DNA of 36,954 nucleotides from a virus: IMG/VR virus record IMGVR_UViG_3300043313_000373, positions 1 to 36,954 of that record; one strand, 5' to 3'. This document shows positions 28,801 through 35,503 of the stretch, one piece after another. The translations under genes were made by a program, and so were the position numbers. A model generated the notes under the pieces. That model did no database searches. It saw only the letters and a list, made by a program, of their open reading frames with translations, and had not been told where the DNA came from. Within the stretch, counting starts at the first letter, position 1; each line of letters starts with the position of its first letter.

Positions 28801-30480
28801 GTTGTAGCTGGCGAACGGGTCCGGGCCGCCGCCGGTGAGATGGATGTTGATCGCGTCGCGCAGCAGCGCACCGGCAGAGATGAACTTGCCGTCCGGCCCG
28901 CGCGGGTGAAGCGACGGGTCCCAGGAGCGGCCGGTCTCCCCGTAGAGGTCGACACCGTTGGACTCAGCGATCATCTGCAGCGCATCAACCAGAGCCTGCT
29001 CGTCATCGTCCAGCTCGGCATCGTCTAGGTCGGCGAAGTCGTCGGGCTCGTCGTCGTCCGGTTCCATCCGGTGCCGTCCGGGAAGCGCCCGGACAGCGCG
29101 CACGTCGGCGTCGGCGTGCAGCATTCCGCGAGCGGGGGCGTCGGGACCGCCGCCCGGCCCGCCGCTACCGCTGGAGGACTGGAGCTGCACCGACACCCAG
29201 TCGGGGTCCTTGACCAGCAGCGTCATGTCGTAGTTGTTCTCGACCGCCGCGATAGCCGACTCCCGCAGGAAGCCGCCGGTGGACAGGCTGACGATGGTGG
29301 ACGCCTTCGCCGAGCCGATCTCGGCCATATCCTTGGCGTCCTCGCGCAGGTACGGGATGTCGAAGTCGTCATACCAGAGCTGCTCGTCGGCGGGCTCGGT
29401 GATGACGGAGGCCAGCGACCCGCAGGCCGAGCGCCACAGCGGGCGCATCGTGCCGTCGACGAAGTTGCGCTTGGCGGCGTTGTAGTTGCCTGCGTTCAGC
29501 GATGAGCCCTGCATGCCCTCGGACAGGCCGACGATCACCGGGGAGATGCGCAGCACGGCCGCAATGCGGGTCTCACCGGCACCGGTGATGGCCCGGTAGT
29601 CGATCTGCTGCATGGTGGCCGCCGACAGCGACATGTCCGCACCGCCGCCGATGTACAGCGGCTTGTAGGCGTTCTCCGGACCCTCGTGCTCGGCCTTGGC
29701 CGCCGCCACGAACTCGCGGAACTTCTCGATACTCAGGTCCGGCCCGAGCCGGAAGACCGGCCCAAGCGTCGCACCGTTGCGGAAGAATCCGAGCTTGTGC
29801 TGGGTGGCGGCCTGATCGGCCATGATCTCGGCGACAATCGGGGTCAGGCAGGACATGCCCCGGTAGTTGGCATCCGGGTCGGGGATCGGCGACCAGTGCG
29901 CCAGCTCCTCGGGCAGGTAGAACTTCGGCGAGCCACGGTCGATGCCGCCGGGCCAGTAGGCGTATCCGGCCACGTCGGACTGCACGGCCACGTCCGGCGG
30001 GGCGGTCATGATGATCTGCACCCAGTCCGGGCGCAGTCGCCGCAGCCGCTCGCCTTCGCGCGCGATGTAGGCGTTACCGGACAGGTCAACGTCACCGAGC
30101 ATGCGGGCGAGCAGCTCGCCGGACGTGCCGTTAGGCCACGGCCTCTCCAGCGGGCGCAGCTCGCGGCCACCGTGCAGCGCCTGCGGGCGGCCGTTGAGGA
30201 AGCCGCGGAACTGGAAGCGCGCCTCGCTGAACACGAGCTGGCGGGCCACCATGCAGGCGAAGACGACACCGTCGGACTTGAACAGCGACTGCACGTAGCT
30301 GGAGAAGTTGTTCTCGATCGTCTCACGGTCGCGGTCGCGGCCGATGCCCCCGCCGCTGTAGTAGCTCTTGAACGCGGCGAACGCGGCTGGGGAGAAGTCG
30401 TTGAAGTAGTCGTTACCCAGGCGGGAGCGACTCTCGGTGGCGGCCGAACGACCGAGCAGGCTTCGCCACAGCTTCGCCAT
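25801..30480 (-). CDS. Portal protein fused to linker repeats, NUDIX and ADP-ribosyltransferase-like domains
   Basis: One uninterrupted 1,559-residue frame. Residues 1-430 are an HK97/SPP1-type portal (VVFACMVARQLVFSEARFQF, DVDLSGNAYIAREGERLRRL, IAAVLRISPVIVGLSEGMQ). HPRGPDGKFI near 523 is a motif often seen where enzymes are attached to phage head proteins. Residues about 625-1091 hold five diverged 65-75-residue repeats. About 1132-1300 is NUDIX, with the box GGAFESKENFYQ...REVAEELGW near 1189-1212 (Gx5Ex7REVxEExGW). About 1337-1559 looks like an ADP-ribosyltransferase: EAWRGVQS (Arg near 1398), YYGTGIFGNGYYLTT and IPKSAKIEG. The portal's ring implies about 12 copies of each enzyme per virion. 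Domain limits are approximate. Confidence 0.88.
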   Translation of the reverse strand: MAKLWRSLLGRSAATESRSRLGNDYFNDFSPAAFAAFKSYYSGGGIGRDRDRETIENNFSSYVQSLFKSDGVVFACMVARQLVFSEARFQFRGFLNGRPQALHGGRELRPLERPWPNGTSGELLARMLGDVDLSGNAYIAREGERLRRLRPDWVQIIMTAPPDVAVQSDVAGYAYWPGGIDRGSPKFYLPEELAHWSPIPDPDANYRGMSCLTPIVAEIMADQAATQHKLGFFRNGATLGPVFRLGPDLSIEKFREFVAAAKAEHEGPENAYKPLYIGGGADMSLSAATMQQIDYRAITGAGETRIAAVLRISPVIVGLSEGMQGSSLNAGNYNAAKRNFVDGTMRPLWRSACGSLASVITEPADEQLWYDDFDIPYLREDAKDMAEIGSAKASTIVSLSTGGFLRESAIAAVENNYDMTLLVKDPDWVSVQLQSSSGSGGPGGGPDAPARGMLHADADVRAVRALPGRHRMEPDDDEPDDFADLDDAELDDDEQALVDALQMIAESNGVDLYGETGRSWDPSLHPRGPDGKFISAGALLRDAINIHLTGGGPDPFASYNRDRLRRVARRMGVTLPRGASHDYIRQALLHHVGAGMTPAVHVPQPVHVPTPRLPRSPGVPGPRSTRAKRIADALDAVGKPNPITDTMDKVDRLTDTDFATLSGPDQNKILDKLNDINAHALRRQDSQRAQDVYDRLVQVTPGTAAPAPVGTAMPIAMPVFISSPNRTVRASNALFLMRDANVTDPSKLASAGQMTPSDWASLSVADQDWMLAHLSSHQWGSHQSQADRVHAQLAGYPTAAPAAKLPTAPGVPGVYDPAQQARIRDALAAANGALSGAVKLDELEKLSRADFDAMDGSSQHVVMDVLDDIYGYHVDPAQRLRARDLLDRFDPNHRATVPSNAIHLAPGSRAPFAQARYAQALLPTVATDAEKLDAIDAIDPYDFNNLPSPERKTLMDYLTGVYATSADPALVQRAADIMDKHDPLARLLTNVGTLPGGAPANPNPHMQTPITPVSGRANRGTRQGNALAASSNSMMSDAERNTHIGHLHKADYDAMTARDQQQILAGLHATAQFAPGRKDRDRAKKLIDRFTPAGTPLGTMPTPSAQIAGPANPHQTILPAPQGGLLVQATNSGQRGDEWLYTPDHKSRVWGKYGSGGLLLRHVDASGTERFLMTQRGPAISDPGVWSYPGGAFESKENFYQGATREVAEELGWTDADFAGAQVHGYHVLERSDINAVDAKGNPTPWTYHSVAATVPTMMTPHLQTHNARMETSDAKWMTRAEIDALDKAGKLHHPVAGGKLQTNVMSIFPSTTAGNGAPSAPPRPATPHKPSKGRNLVSDNGAQDKLRSDVSATRRSYRGKTADERLAAIGAMQGYDETPTVVKRSEFDRLLATGDYIEAWRGVQSAGGWGTPTKSAASIHEDMRSGPAYYGTGIFGNGYYLTTQQSVARMYSDGSKNSVVRILIPKSAKIEGFDSVHKRARATGSSSSKHFSGSRQGDTGGVGTLRDPGRYAAAEGLDGIEISSHHHSPGGGAVHIARPGKPAYNWVNRSVLIIQEAD
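27205..28606 (-). repeat. Five diverged protein repeats in the portal linker
   Basis: Repeat units lie at residues about 625-700, 727-795, 817-893, 912-983 and 1021-1091. Shared pattern: helix, 'l..l...Df..l...dq..il..L..i', then 'A..llDrf.P'. Examples: DFATLSGPDQNKILDKL, DWASLSVADQDWMLAHL, DFDAMDGSSQHVVMDVL, DFNNLPSPERKTLMDYL, DYDAMTARDQQQILAGL. Recognised only at protein level. Confidence 0.75.
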
Positions 30481-30634
30481 CCGGTGCTCCCTTTACCTCG
30501 TCCGTGAATGCCACACCCACCGCCAGCAGCACGCCACCGATGATCAAGCCCCAGCCGCCGAGCAGCCAGGTCAGTCCGCCGGTCAGCACGCCCAGCGCGA
30601 TGCCGAGCACCAGCAACGCCTCGCGCCTGGTCAT
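30413..30634 (-). CDS. Small membrane protein between terminase and portal
   Basis: A 73-residue protein (ATG 30634, ATGA overlap with the terminase stop) with two hydrophobic helices (EALLVLGIALGVLTGGLTWLL and GLIIGGVLLAVGVAF) and a basic tail. Its last 68 nt overlap the portal start in another frame. Its coupled start supports it being real; the role of a membrane protein in the packaging gene block is unknown. Confidence 0.6.
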   Translation of the reverse strand: MTRREALLVLGIALGVLTGGLTWLLGGWGLIIGGVLLAVGVAFTDEVKGAPDGEAVAKPARSFGRHRESLPPG

Positions 30635-32133
30635 CCGCGCATGATCCAGGCACCGACCGGCTCGGGCGGGCGGGTCACGAACCCCCACACCGCCTGCGTG
30701 GCCGTAGCCACCGGGGCCAGGTTGCCATCAGCCATGATCACATCCCAGGTGGTGCCTTCGCGGCCCAACGAGCGGGTCACCGCACATTTCATCGCGTCGT
30801 CCAATCGCTGATCACTGCGATGCCACAACCGCCAGGCGGGCACGTCGCCGGTGCGGGTCAGCGCGTCGTACACCATTCCGTAGGCCGCCCCGGCCTCGGG
30901 CGTGTTCATCGGGGTGACCCGCAGATCCAGCTTGGCTTTCTTCAACGCCTCGTCCACCTCGATGATCATGCTGGCCCCGGCACCCGACCGGTCGATCACC
31001 AACCGGCACGGCTTCCAGCGCCTCACAAGCTCCACCGCCCGAGCAGGCACCCAGCCGGTGCGCGGCCCCAGCTCGATGATCGTCATGTGCAGGTCCCCGT
31101 CGGCGCGCTGCCCGGCCGCCGCAATACACGTGCTCTCCCGGTCGGGCCGTACGTAGATCGCGAAGCTGACCGGGTCCAGCGCCGTTGACTCGTCGTCGGT
31201 GCTGGCCAGCCAGTCGGCCTCGCTGACGACCTGCCAGTCGGCACCGGCGGCCACCGGCCAGATGCAAAGGATCTCACGCGCGAAGCCTGCATTGGACATC
31301 GACTGCCGCAGTCCGTCCAGCTTCTCGGCCGTCGGCGCGTTGGGCCGGGGCATCCCCAGCGCCGGATTGGCCTGCGCCCGCGCCTGCGGATCGTCGAGCG
31401 CCCTTTGGATCTGCTCCGCGCCCTCGGCCGCCGCCGACCACTCCAGGTAGCACAGCGTCGGGTCGGTGCCTTTCATGCCGCGCTTGCGCATCGTGGTCAG
31501 CGGCACGCCGGTCTCGGTGTCCAATACCGGTGAAGACGTGTACCAGAGCTGTGGATTGGGGCGGGCGAGCAGCGTCGGCATGAGCGCCTCGGTCTGGAAC
31601 TCGTCCAGCTCGTACGCCTCGTCGAGCACCACCAGGTCACCGGACAGGCCCCGGCCGGATCCCTTCGTGCGCGCCTTGAAGATCAGCCGTGCGCCGTTGC
31701 GCAGCTCGATCATCGCGCTGCCCGTCGGCGTGGAAAAGCCACCGCTCTGGCCCGGCTTCATCTGGCGCTGCAGGTCCGGGGTGTTCTCGATCAGGCCCTT
31801 GAGCCGCCGGAAGTGCTCCAGCGACGTGCTGAACAGGTGCGACGTGTGAATGATCAGCTTCTCGCCACCGAGGAACAGCCCGAACAGCTCGCGGGCCTCC
31901 AGAACGGACCCCTTGCCGTTCTGGCGGGGCACGATCAGCCCGACCTCGAACGCACTCCAGCGCCCATTGGGCCGCTCGCCGAGCGAATACTCCAGGCACA
32001 GTCGCTGCCACGGGTCCAGCAGCAGCCCCGCCGACTCGGCCAGCTCGTAAGCCTCCTGGCCCGAGGAGCTGACGTAGTCGGGGACGCTTGAGATGCGCGG
32101 GGTCTGCGAGCCGATCAGCACGGCCGTGCTCAT
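30631..32133 (-). CDS. terL: Terminase large subunit
   Basis: The 500-residue protein has an N-terminal ATPase domain with Walker A VPRQNGKGS (69-76), Walker B LVVLDEA (167-173), and the coupling motif LWYTSSP (196-202), then a C-terminal nuclease domain with acidic residues in VRPDRES (D331), LVIDRSGAG (D381) and LDDAMK. It cuts and pumps DNA into the prohead through the portal encoded next. ATG 32133 overlaps the small-subunit stop (ATGA). Confidence 0.93.
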   Translation of the reverse strand: MSTAVLIGSQTPRISSVPDYVSSSGQEAYELAESAGLLLDPWQRLCLEYSLGERPNGRWSAFEVGLIVPRQNGKGSVLEARELFGLFLGGEKLIIHTSHLFSTSLEHFRRLKGLIENTPDLQRQMKPGQSGGFSTPTGSAMIELRNGARLIFKARTKGSGRGLSGDLVVLDEAYELDEFQTEALMPTLLARPNPQLWYTSSPVLDTETGVPLTTMRKRGMKGTDPTLCYLEWSAAAEGAEQIQRALDDPQARAQANPALGMPRPNAPTAEKLDGLRQSMSNAGFAREILCIWPVAAGADWQVVSEADWLASTDDESTALDPVSFAIYVRPDRESTCIAAAGQRADGDLHMTIIELGPRTGWVPARAVELVRRWKPCRLVIDRSGAGASMIIEVDEALKKAKLDLRVTPMNTPEAGAAYGMVYDALTRTGDVPAWRLWHRSDQRLDDAMKCAVTRSLGREGTTWDVIMADGNLAPVATATQAVWGFVTRPPEPVGAWIMRG

Positions 32134-32462
32134 GCGGACGCAATAGTGACCAGGGCAAGCCGTCGCGCGCGCTTGGCGGCGATCTGCTCGCTCGGCGAGA
32201 CGCGCTTTTCGTCGGGCAGGGCGTCGATGAGCACGAGCATGACGCGCAGCTCCTTGATCACTGCGATCAGGGTCCGCCCGTCGCCCAGGCCGCAGACGCA
32301 GATGCACTCGCTCTTGTGCTGCGCCCAGCGCGTGTCGTCGGCCTCCTCGGCCAGCCTGTCGCGCATCGCCACGAGCGTTTCGCGATAGTCCCCGCGCTGC
32401 ACGATCTCGGCCAGCGAGGGCGCTACGTCCTCATCCGAAGAGTGCAAGTTGGACGATTCCAC
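32130..32462 (-). CDS. Terminase small subunit-like protein
   Basis: This 110-residue protein has a helical build (LAEIVQRGDYRETLVAMRDR, then RTLIAVIKELRVMLVLIDAL and a basic C terminus), like actinophage small terminases. GTG 32462 was chosen for the strong GGAGGGGG upstream. It overlaps the end of the HNH gene by 32 nt and the start of terL by 4 nt. Its role would be recognition of the packaging site. No HTH is obvious, so the call rests mainly on position and type. Confidence 0.7.
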   Translation of the reverse strand: MESSNLHSSDEDVAPSLAEIVQRGDYRETLVAMRDRLAEEADDTRWAQHKSECICVCGLGDGRTLIAVIKELRVMLVLIDALPDEKRVSPSEQIAAKRARRLALVTIASA

Positions 32463-33066
32463 CAGTCCCCCTCCGAAGGTTGCATCTGAAGTGCGCCAGT
32501 CGCACATTGGCCTTGGTGTCCGGTCCGTGTTCCGAGACTGGTATCAGATGATCAATAGTTGGGGCCCACGGGTCCGGCACTTCCAGATCCATCTGCACAT
32601 CAGCGTCGCAGATGCCACACCGGAATTGATCACGCCTAGCAATCTCGAAGAGCGTGTAGGGCTCGCATTCCACCTCACGCAAGATGGCCTCGCGTAGACG
32701 TTTGCGTGCGTTCCTGTGATCTCTACGTGCCAGAACGGCGCACGGGTCACAGTATTTGTAGCCGCTGGTGCGCGGACCTCCGCATCGCAGGCAATCGGGG
32801 CTCGCCACGTCGGGGCTCGCCCCGACGTGGCGAAGTGCCCACATGCAAGCGTCAGAGCACGTCAGCCGTCGATAGCCACGGGGGACTGGGCTATCGAACA
32901 TCTGGCCGCAGTGCTTGCAGGGCAGGCGCAAAGCTTTCCTGCTGTAGGGCGCGGGCGATAAGCGCCTACACGCCCGGCACGTGAGCTGACCTGCGGGAAG
33001 CGACTTCTTGTTGGTAACCACCAGCTTCCCGCAGCGCGAGCAGGGAGTGTTGGGGATCTTGGGCAT
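32431..33066 (-). CDS. HNH endonuclease with zinc ribbons
   Basis: A 211-residue protein. The N-terminal half has three CxxC zinc modules (CSRCGKLV, CRACRR, CKHCGQMF, CLRCGG, CDPC); the C-terminal HNH core reads FRCGICDADVQ, TIDHLIPVSEHG and NVRLAHFRCNLRRG. HNH genes beside terminase are required for genome-end cleavage in several cos phages (e.g. HK97-like), and this one precedes the small terminase. ATG 33066 follows a control region with paired palindromes. Confidence 0.88.
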   Translation of the reverse strand: MPKIPNTPCSRCGKLVVTNKKSLPAGQLTCRACRRLSPAPYSRKALRLPCKHCGQMFDSPVPRGYRRLTCSDACMWALRHVGASPDVASPDCLRCGGPRTSGYKYCDPCAVLARRDHRNARKRLREAILREVECEPYTLFEIARRDQFRCGICDADVQMDLEVPDPWAPTIDHLIPVSEHGPDTKANVRLAHFRCNLRRGTGGIVQLALFG

Positions 33067-33078
33067 GCGTGCTTGGCC

Positions 33079-33117
33079 TCCACATTGGACACACTATGCT
33101 TACCGTCCACATTGGAC
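33079..33117. promoter_or_regulatory. Pair of palindromic operator-like sites
   Basis: TCCACATTGGA (33079-33089) and GTCCACATTGGAC (33105-33117) share the palindrome TCCA-N3-TGGA, centre to centre 27 bp. They lie directly upstream of the leftward HNH/terminase operon and are candidate binding sites of a dimeric regulator of late expression. Confidence 0.55.
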
Positions 33118-33297
33118 GTCTGATGCCGGAGTTACGCGCTGTAACTGCTTACGCAGGGTTAGCGTGATTTCGGCCGTGATAATAAAGTGGATCATAAAGG
33201 GCGGGTCCTCCATATGTCCGGTTTGCGTCCCAGACCCACCCCCCTACCATACCTGCAGGTCAGAGGCTTGCATCATCGCTCACACATGCATGATCAT

Positions 33298-33323
33298 CAC
33301 TATGCATGTGCTCACACATAGTG
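33298..33323. repeat. Inverted repeat in AT-richer block
   Basis: CACTATG (33298-33304) and CATAGTG (33317-33323) are perfect complements with TGTG/CACA able to extend the stem. Possible protein-binding site within the packaging/control region. Confidence 0.6.
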
Positions 33324-33393
33324 AGTTGTGATCACACACAGCTACCACTACCTACTGTCACCATGGAGGGGCTACCCATAGTGACACTGCGTA

Positions 33394-33416
33394 GGGTGGG
33401 TGGGTGTAGGTGTGGG
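33394..33416 (+). other. G-quadruplex motif
   Basis: Four GGG runs at 33394, 33398, 33402 and 33414 with loops of 1, 1 and 9 nt meet the G3N1-9 rule on the plus strand, inside the non-coding region. Confidence 0.65.
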
Positions 33417-33560
33417 TAGTACATGCGTACCCATCACCCCACATGCGTGCCCCTCAGCAGGGGGTACCAGTGCAAGGGCACCCCACAGCGGGCACCCCAC
33501 ACAGCAGGCCCCTCACGTGGAAGGGGTCCATATGCAGGCCCCCTCTGCGAGGCCCCCTTG

Positions 33561-33887
33561 TCACCAGTCCCGCTCGGGACGCCCCGGCGGGAAGACCTCC
33601 ACCCACAGGATGCGATCCCCCACGATGGTGTTGCAGTTCTGTCCCCTGCCCCAATGGTTGCGACACACGGGACAGCCCTCGCGTCCGTGGATGCGCCGCA
33701 GGTTGGCGCGTACGTGGGCGAGGGCTGGGAAGCGCGAGACGGGGTAGGTGTGATTGATGGTGTTGGTGCCAGCGTGACCGCACCAGCAGCACATGTCGGG
33801 GTCGCCGGTGACGGGGTGCAGGATGGCCTTACGGAGCTTGACGAAGGTGCGATGGTTGCGGCCGAAGCTCGACGCCGGACGACTCAC
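33561..33887 (-). CDS. HNH-type nuclease, small
   Basis: This 108-residue protein from GTG 33887 (GGAG 9 nt upstream) has a zinc/HNH core: CCWCGHAGTNTINHTYPVSR, ANLRRIHGREGCPVCRNHWG. The order CxxC, NH-P, N, CxxC-N fits a compact HNH (ββα-metal) fold. It lies on the other side of the non-coding region from the terminase-linked HNH gene. It could be a homing-type nuclease or a packaging/recombination nuclease. Confidence 0.75.
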   Translation of the reverse strand: MSRPASSFGRNHRTFVKLRKAILHPVTGDPDMCCWCGHAGTNTINHTYPVSRFPALAHVRANLRRIHGREGCPVCRNHWGRGQNCNTIVGDRILWVEVFPPGRPERDW

Positions 33888-33903
33888 GGGCACACTCCAG
33901 CCG

Positions 33904-33928
33904 CTGCTACTGCTGGTGACAGTAGCAG
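33904..33928. terminator. 9-bp hairpin between minus-strand genes
   Basis: CTGCTACTG (33904-33912) pairs with CAGTAGCAG (33920-33928) around a 7-nt loop. It follows the stop of the gene at 33937 and could end its transcript. Confidence 0.55.
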
Positions 33929-33936
33929 GTAGCCGA

Positions 33937-34740
33937 TCATGTGGAAGACAGCCGCACGCACAGTTTGCCCAGCACATCACCGCATCGGTAGGTGGGCGCG
34001 CCGTTGAATGTGCCGTGCGGGGTGATGATGTGCCGCACGCTCATCTGGTTGATCAGCTTGCGGGTGCGCTCCCGGTCTCGGCTCAGGTCCAGGTATGCGG
34101 CCAGGGTGGCCAGCTCGGCTGCGGTGAGCAGCATGCTGTCGGCCTGCGCGCGGAGCATGGCCCGCGTCGCGGCCACGTCGTGGACAGCGCCGCAGTCGGC
34201 GCAACGCACCGCGTGGTGGCCGTGGGTGCCATACAGGTATGCACCGCACTGGCAGCGCCCGGCCAGCACGCGATCGGGTGGGGCGTCGACGGTGCGGTGG
34301 GCGAGCTGGATGGCGTCGTGCAGCTCGCCCCAGGCGCGTACGGCCTCGTCCTGCGAGCGCAGCCAGCCCAGGTGCCCGGACAGCCACAGCATGGTCAGGG
34401 GCAGCGTGAGGTAGCCGCGCACCCGCACGGGCTGGGTGATCTCGATGTAGCGCACCCAGTAGCGCACGGTGTTGCTGATCAGCTTGGCGTTGGCTGCGGC
34501 CCGCAGGTTGACGGGCAGCGTCCGGCCTTCTAGCGCGAGCGGCCCATGTTCCCAACCGTCGTTGGGGGTGGCCTGTCCGCTCCCGTCGGTGGCCATACGG
34601 TCCATCTTGGCGATGGTAACGGGCAGCTCCGAGGCATAGAGGGCACCACGGAACAGCTCAAACGTGAGCAGGGCGGTGCAGGCGTGGCAGATGAACGCCA
34701 CGTCTGTCATCGCCCTGTCGCACCGCCCGCACTCGCTCAT
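33937..34740 (-). CDS. Zinc-ribbon / helix-turn-helix protein
   Basis: A 267-residue protein: N-terminal CGRCDRAMTDVAFICHAC zinc ribbon, helical middle, a second ribbon (GRCQCGAYLYGTHGHHAVRC then ADCGAVHD, about 160-190), and a C-terminal winged-HTH-like segment (LTAAELATLAAYLDLSR, RTRKLINQMSVRHI, TFNGAPTYRCGDVL). This plan is common for actinophage DNA-binding proteins. It may regulate the nearby promoters or replication. ATG 34740 overlaps the upstream stop (ATGA). Confidence 0.78.
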   Translation of the reverse strand: MSECGRCDRAMTDVAFICHACTALLTFELFRGALYASELPVTIAKMDRMATDGSGQATPNDGWEHGPLALEGRTLPVNLRAAANAKLISNTVRYWVRYIEITQPVRVRGYLTLPLTMLWLSGHLGWLRSQDEAVRAWGELHDAIQLAHRTVDAPPDRVLAGRCQCGAYLYGTHGHHAVRCADCGAVHDVAATRAMLRAQADSMLLTAAELATLAAYLDLSRDRERTRKLINQMSVRHIITPHGTFNGAPTYRCGDVLGKLCVRLSST

Positions 34741-34964
34741 GTCGGGGCCTTCCAGTTGTTCGGATCGTGCCCCAGTTCTACATCAAGATCCATGGATGCG
34801 GTCAGCCCGTCACTGGATACCTCATAGGACCTCAGGGTGCCCTCACCTGCAATGTCGCCGAGCACCACCACGGGCACCAGCCGACCGACGCTCCCGTCGA
34901 AGCAGCCCGGCGCGAAGCGCTCGCCGGGAGGCGGGTAGACAGTCACGCTCATCTGGGCCTTCAT
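34737..34964 (-). CDS. Hypothetical protein, 75 aa
   Basis: Starting at ATG 34964 (MKAQMSVTVYPPPGERFAPG), the protein has short beta-like segments (RLVPVVVLGDIAGEGTLRSY, TASMDLDVELG) and looks like a small beta-barrel. The internal start at residue 5 is possible. It follows a 35-aa membrane protein by 1 nt. No function recognised. Confidence 0.62.
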   Translation of the reverse strand: MKAQMSVTVYPPPGERFAPGCFDGSVGRLVPVVVLGDIAGEGTLRSYEVSSDGLTASMDLDVELGHDPNNWKAPT

Positions 34965-34965
34965 G

Positions 34966-35073
34966 TCACCAGACCTTACGACCGAGCAGCAGCAACACGC
35001 CCGCATAGACGGTGCCGCACACCACCAGGATGACCACGCCGGTGACCAGGTGGCGCACGAAGTCCCGAACCAT
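34966..35073 (-). CDS. 35-aa single-span membrane protein
   Basis: The frame ATG 35073 (MVRDFVRHLVTGVVILVV) to TGA 34968 encodes one hydrophobic helix (LVTGVVILVVCGTVYAGVLL) with a basic end (GRKVW). GAAAGG lies about 8 nt upstream and the flanking genes abut it, so it is probably expressed. Function unknown. Confidence 0.58.
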   Translation of the reverse strand: MVRDFVRHLVTGVVILVVCGTVYAGVLLLLGRKVW

Positions 35074-35075
35074 GA

Positions 35076-35249
35076 TCAGCCTTTCGAGGAGAGGTGCCAG
35101 AACCGGCAGGTGGGGCACTGATAGGCGCGCTCTTCGTGCCGCCTGGTCGGCTTGGAACGGAGCGAACGCCTGATCTTGGCGTCGGTCACGGCCATCTGCG
35201 CCACAGCCTCAGCGTCAAAGATGACCTTGCCGGTGGCGCACCTGATCAT
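35076..35249 (-). CDS. Small zinc-finger-like protein, 57 aa
   Basis: From ATG 35249 (MIRCATGKVIFDAEAVAQMA); the C terminus has YQCPTCRFWHLSS, a knuckle typical of phage one-zinc proteins, with an Arg-rich segment before it. ATGA overlap with the upstream gene. Possibly nucleic-acid-binding. Confidence 0.65.
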   Translation of the reverse strand: MIRCATGKVIFDAEAVAQMAVTDAKIRRSLRSKPTRRHEERAYQCPTCRFWHLSSKG

Positions 35250-35503
35250 GCCGACACCGGCTCGTCCGCGAACGGCCGGTCGTACCGGTTGGCGCAGGCC
35301 CGGCACTCGCGCGCCTTGCCCCAACCGGTCCAGCCCAGCTCACCACCAGGGTGGACACTGATCAGCCGGTACCGATCACCAGGGCGGATGGCGTGCCCAC
35401 AGTATCCACAGGCGTAGAGCTTGCGGGCGGTGCGCTCCACTGCCCACGTGCCGCTCTTGGCGTCGTAGATGTCGCGGCGACTGTTGCGCAGACGCCTGCT
35501 CAT
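35246..35503 (-). CDS. Small zinc-ribbon protein, 85 aa
   Basis: ATG 35503 (MSRRLRNSRRDIYDAKSGTW). It has YACGYCGHAIRPGDRY and KARECRACANRY, two CxxC pairs about 35 residues apart, forming a zinc ribbon. Overlaps both neighbours by 4 nt. Common phage type with unknown function. Confidence 0.7.
   Translation of the reverse strand: MSRRLRNSRRDIYDAKSGTWAVERTARKLYACGYCGHAIRPGDRYRLISVHPGGELGWTGWGKARECRACANRYDRPFADEPVSA

Larger units (their letters stand above)
33118..33560. other. Non-coding, repeat-rich region (candidate cos/pac and control region)
   Basis: About 440 bp without a convincing gene on either strand. The right-hand part from 33394 to 33560 is GC-rich with direct repeats and short hairpins (acatgcgt copies at 33421 and 33441; gggcaccccac copies at 33476 and 33490; aggccccct copies near 33536 and 33550). 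The part from 33120 to 33390 is AT-richer, with palindromes such as CACTATG...CATAGTG (33298-33323) and ATGCAT/TGATCA blocks. Location next to HNH and terminase genes favours a packaging site and late promoter. Confidence 0.55.

Noticed and set aside
33241-33560. CRISPR-like array
   Set aside because: The repeats are short (8-11 bp), irregularly spaced and without spacer-repeat periodicity.
33400-33757. Overlapping plus-strand open frames of 115-169 codons
   Set aside because: Pro/Arg/Thr low-complexity translations of repeat-rich DNA and of the antisense of the small HNH gene; no ribosome sites.
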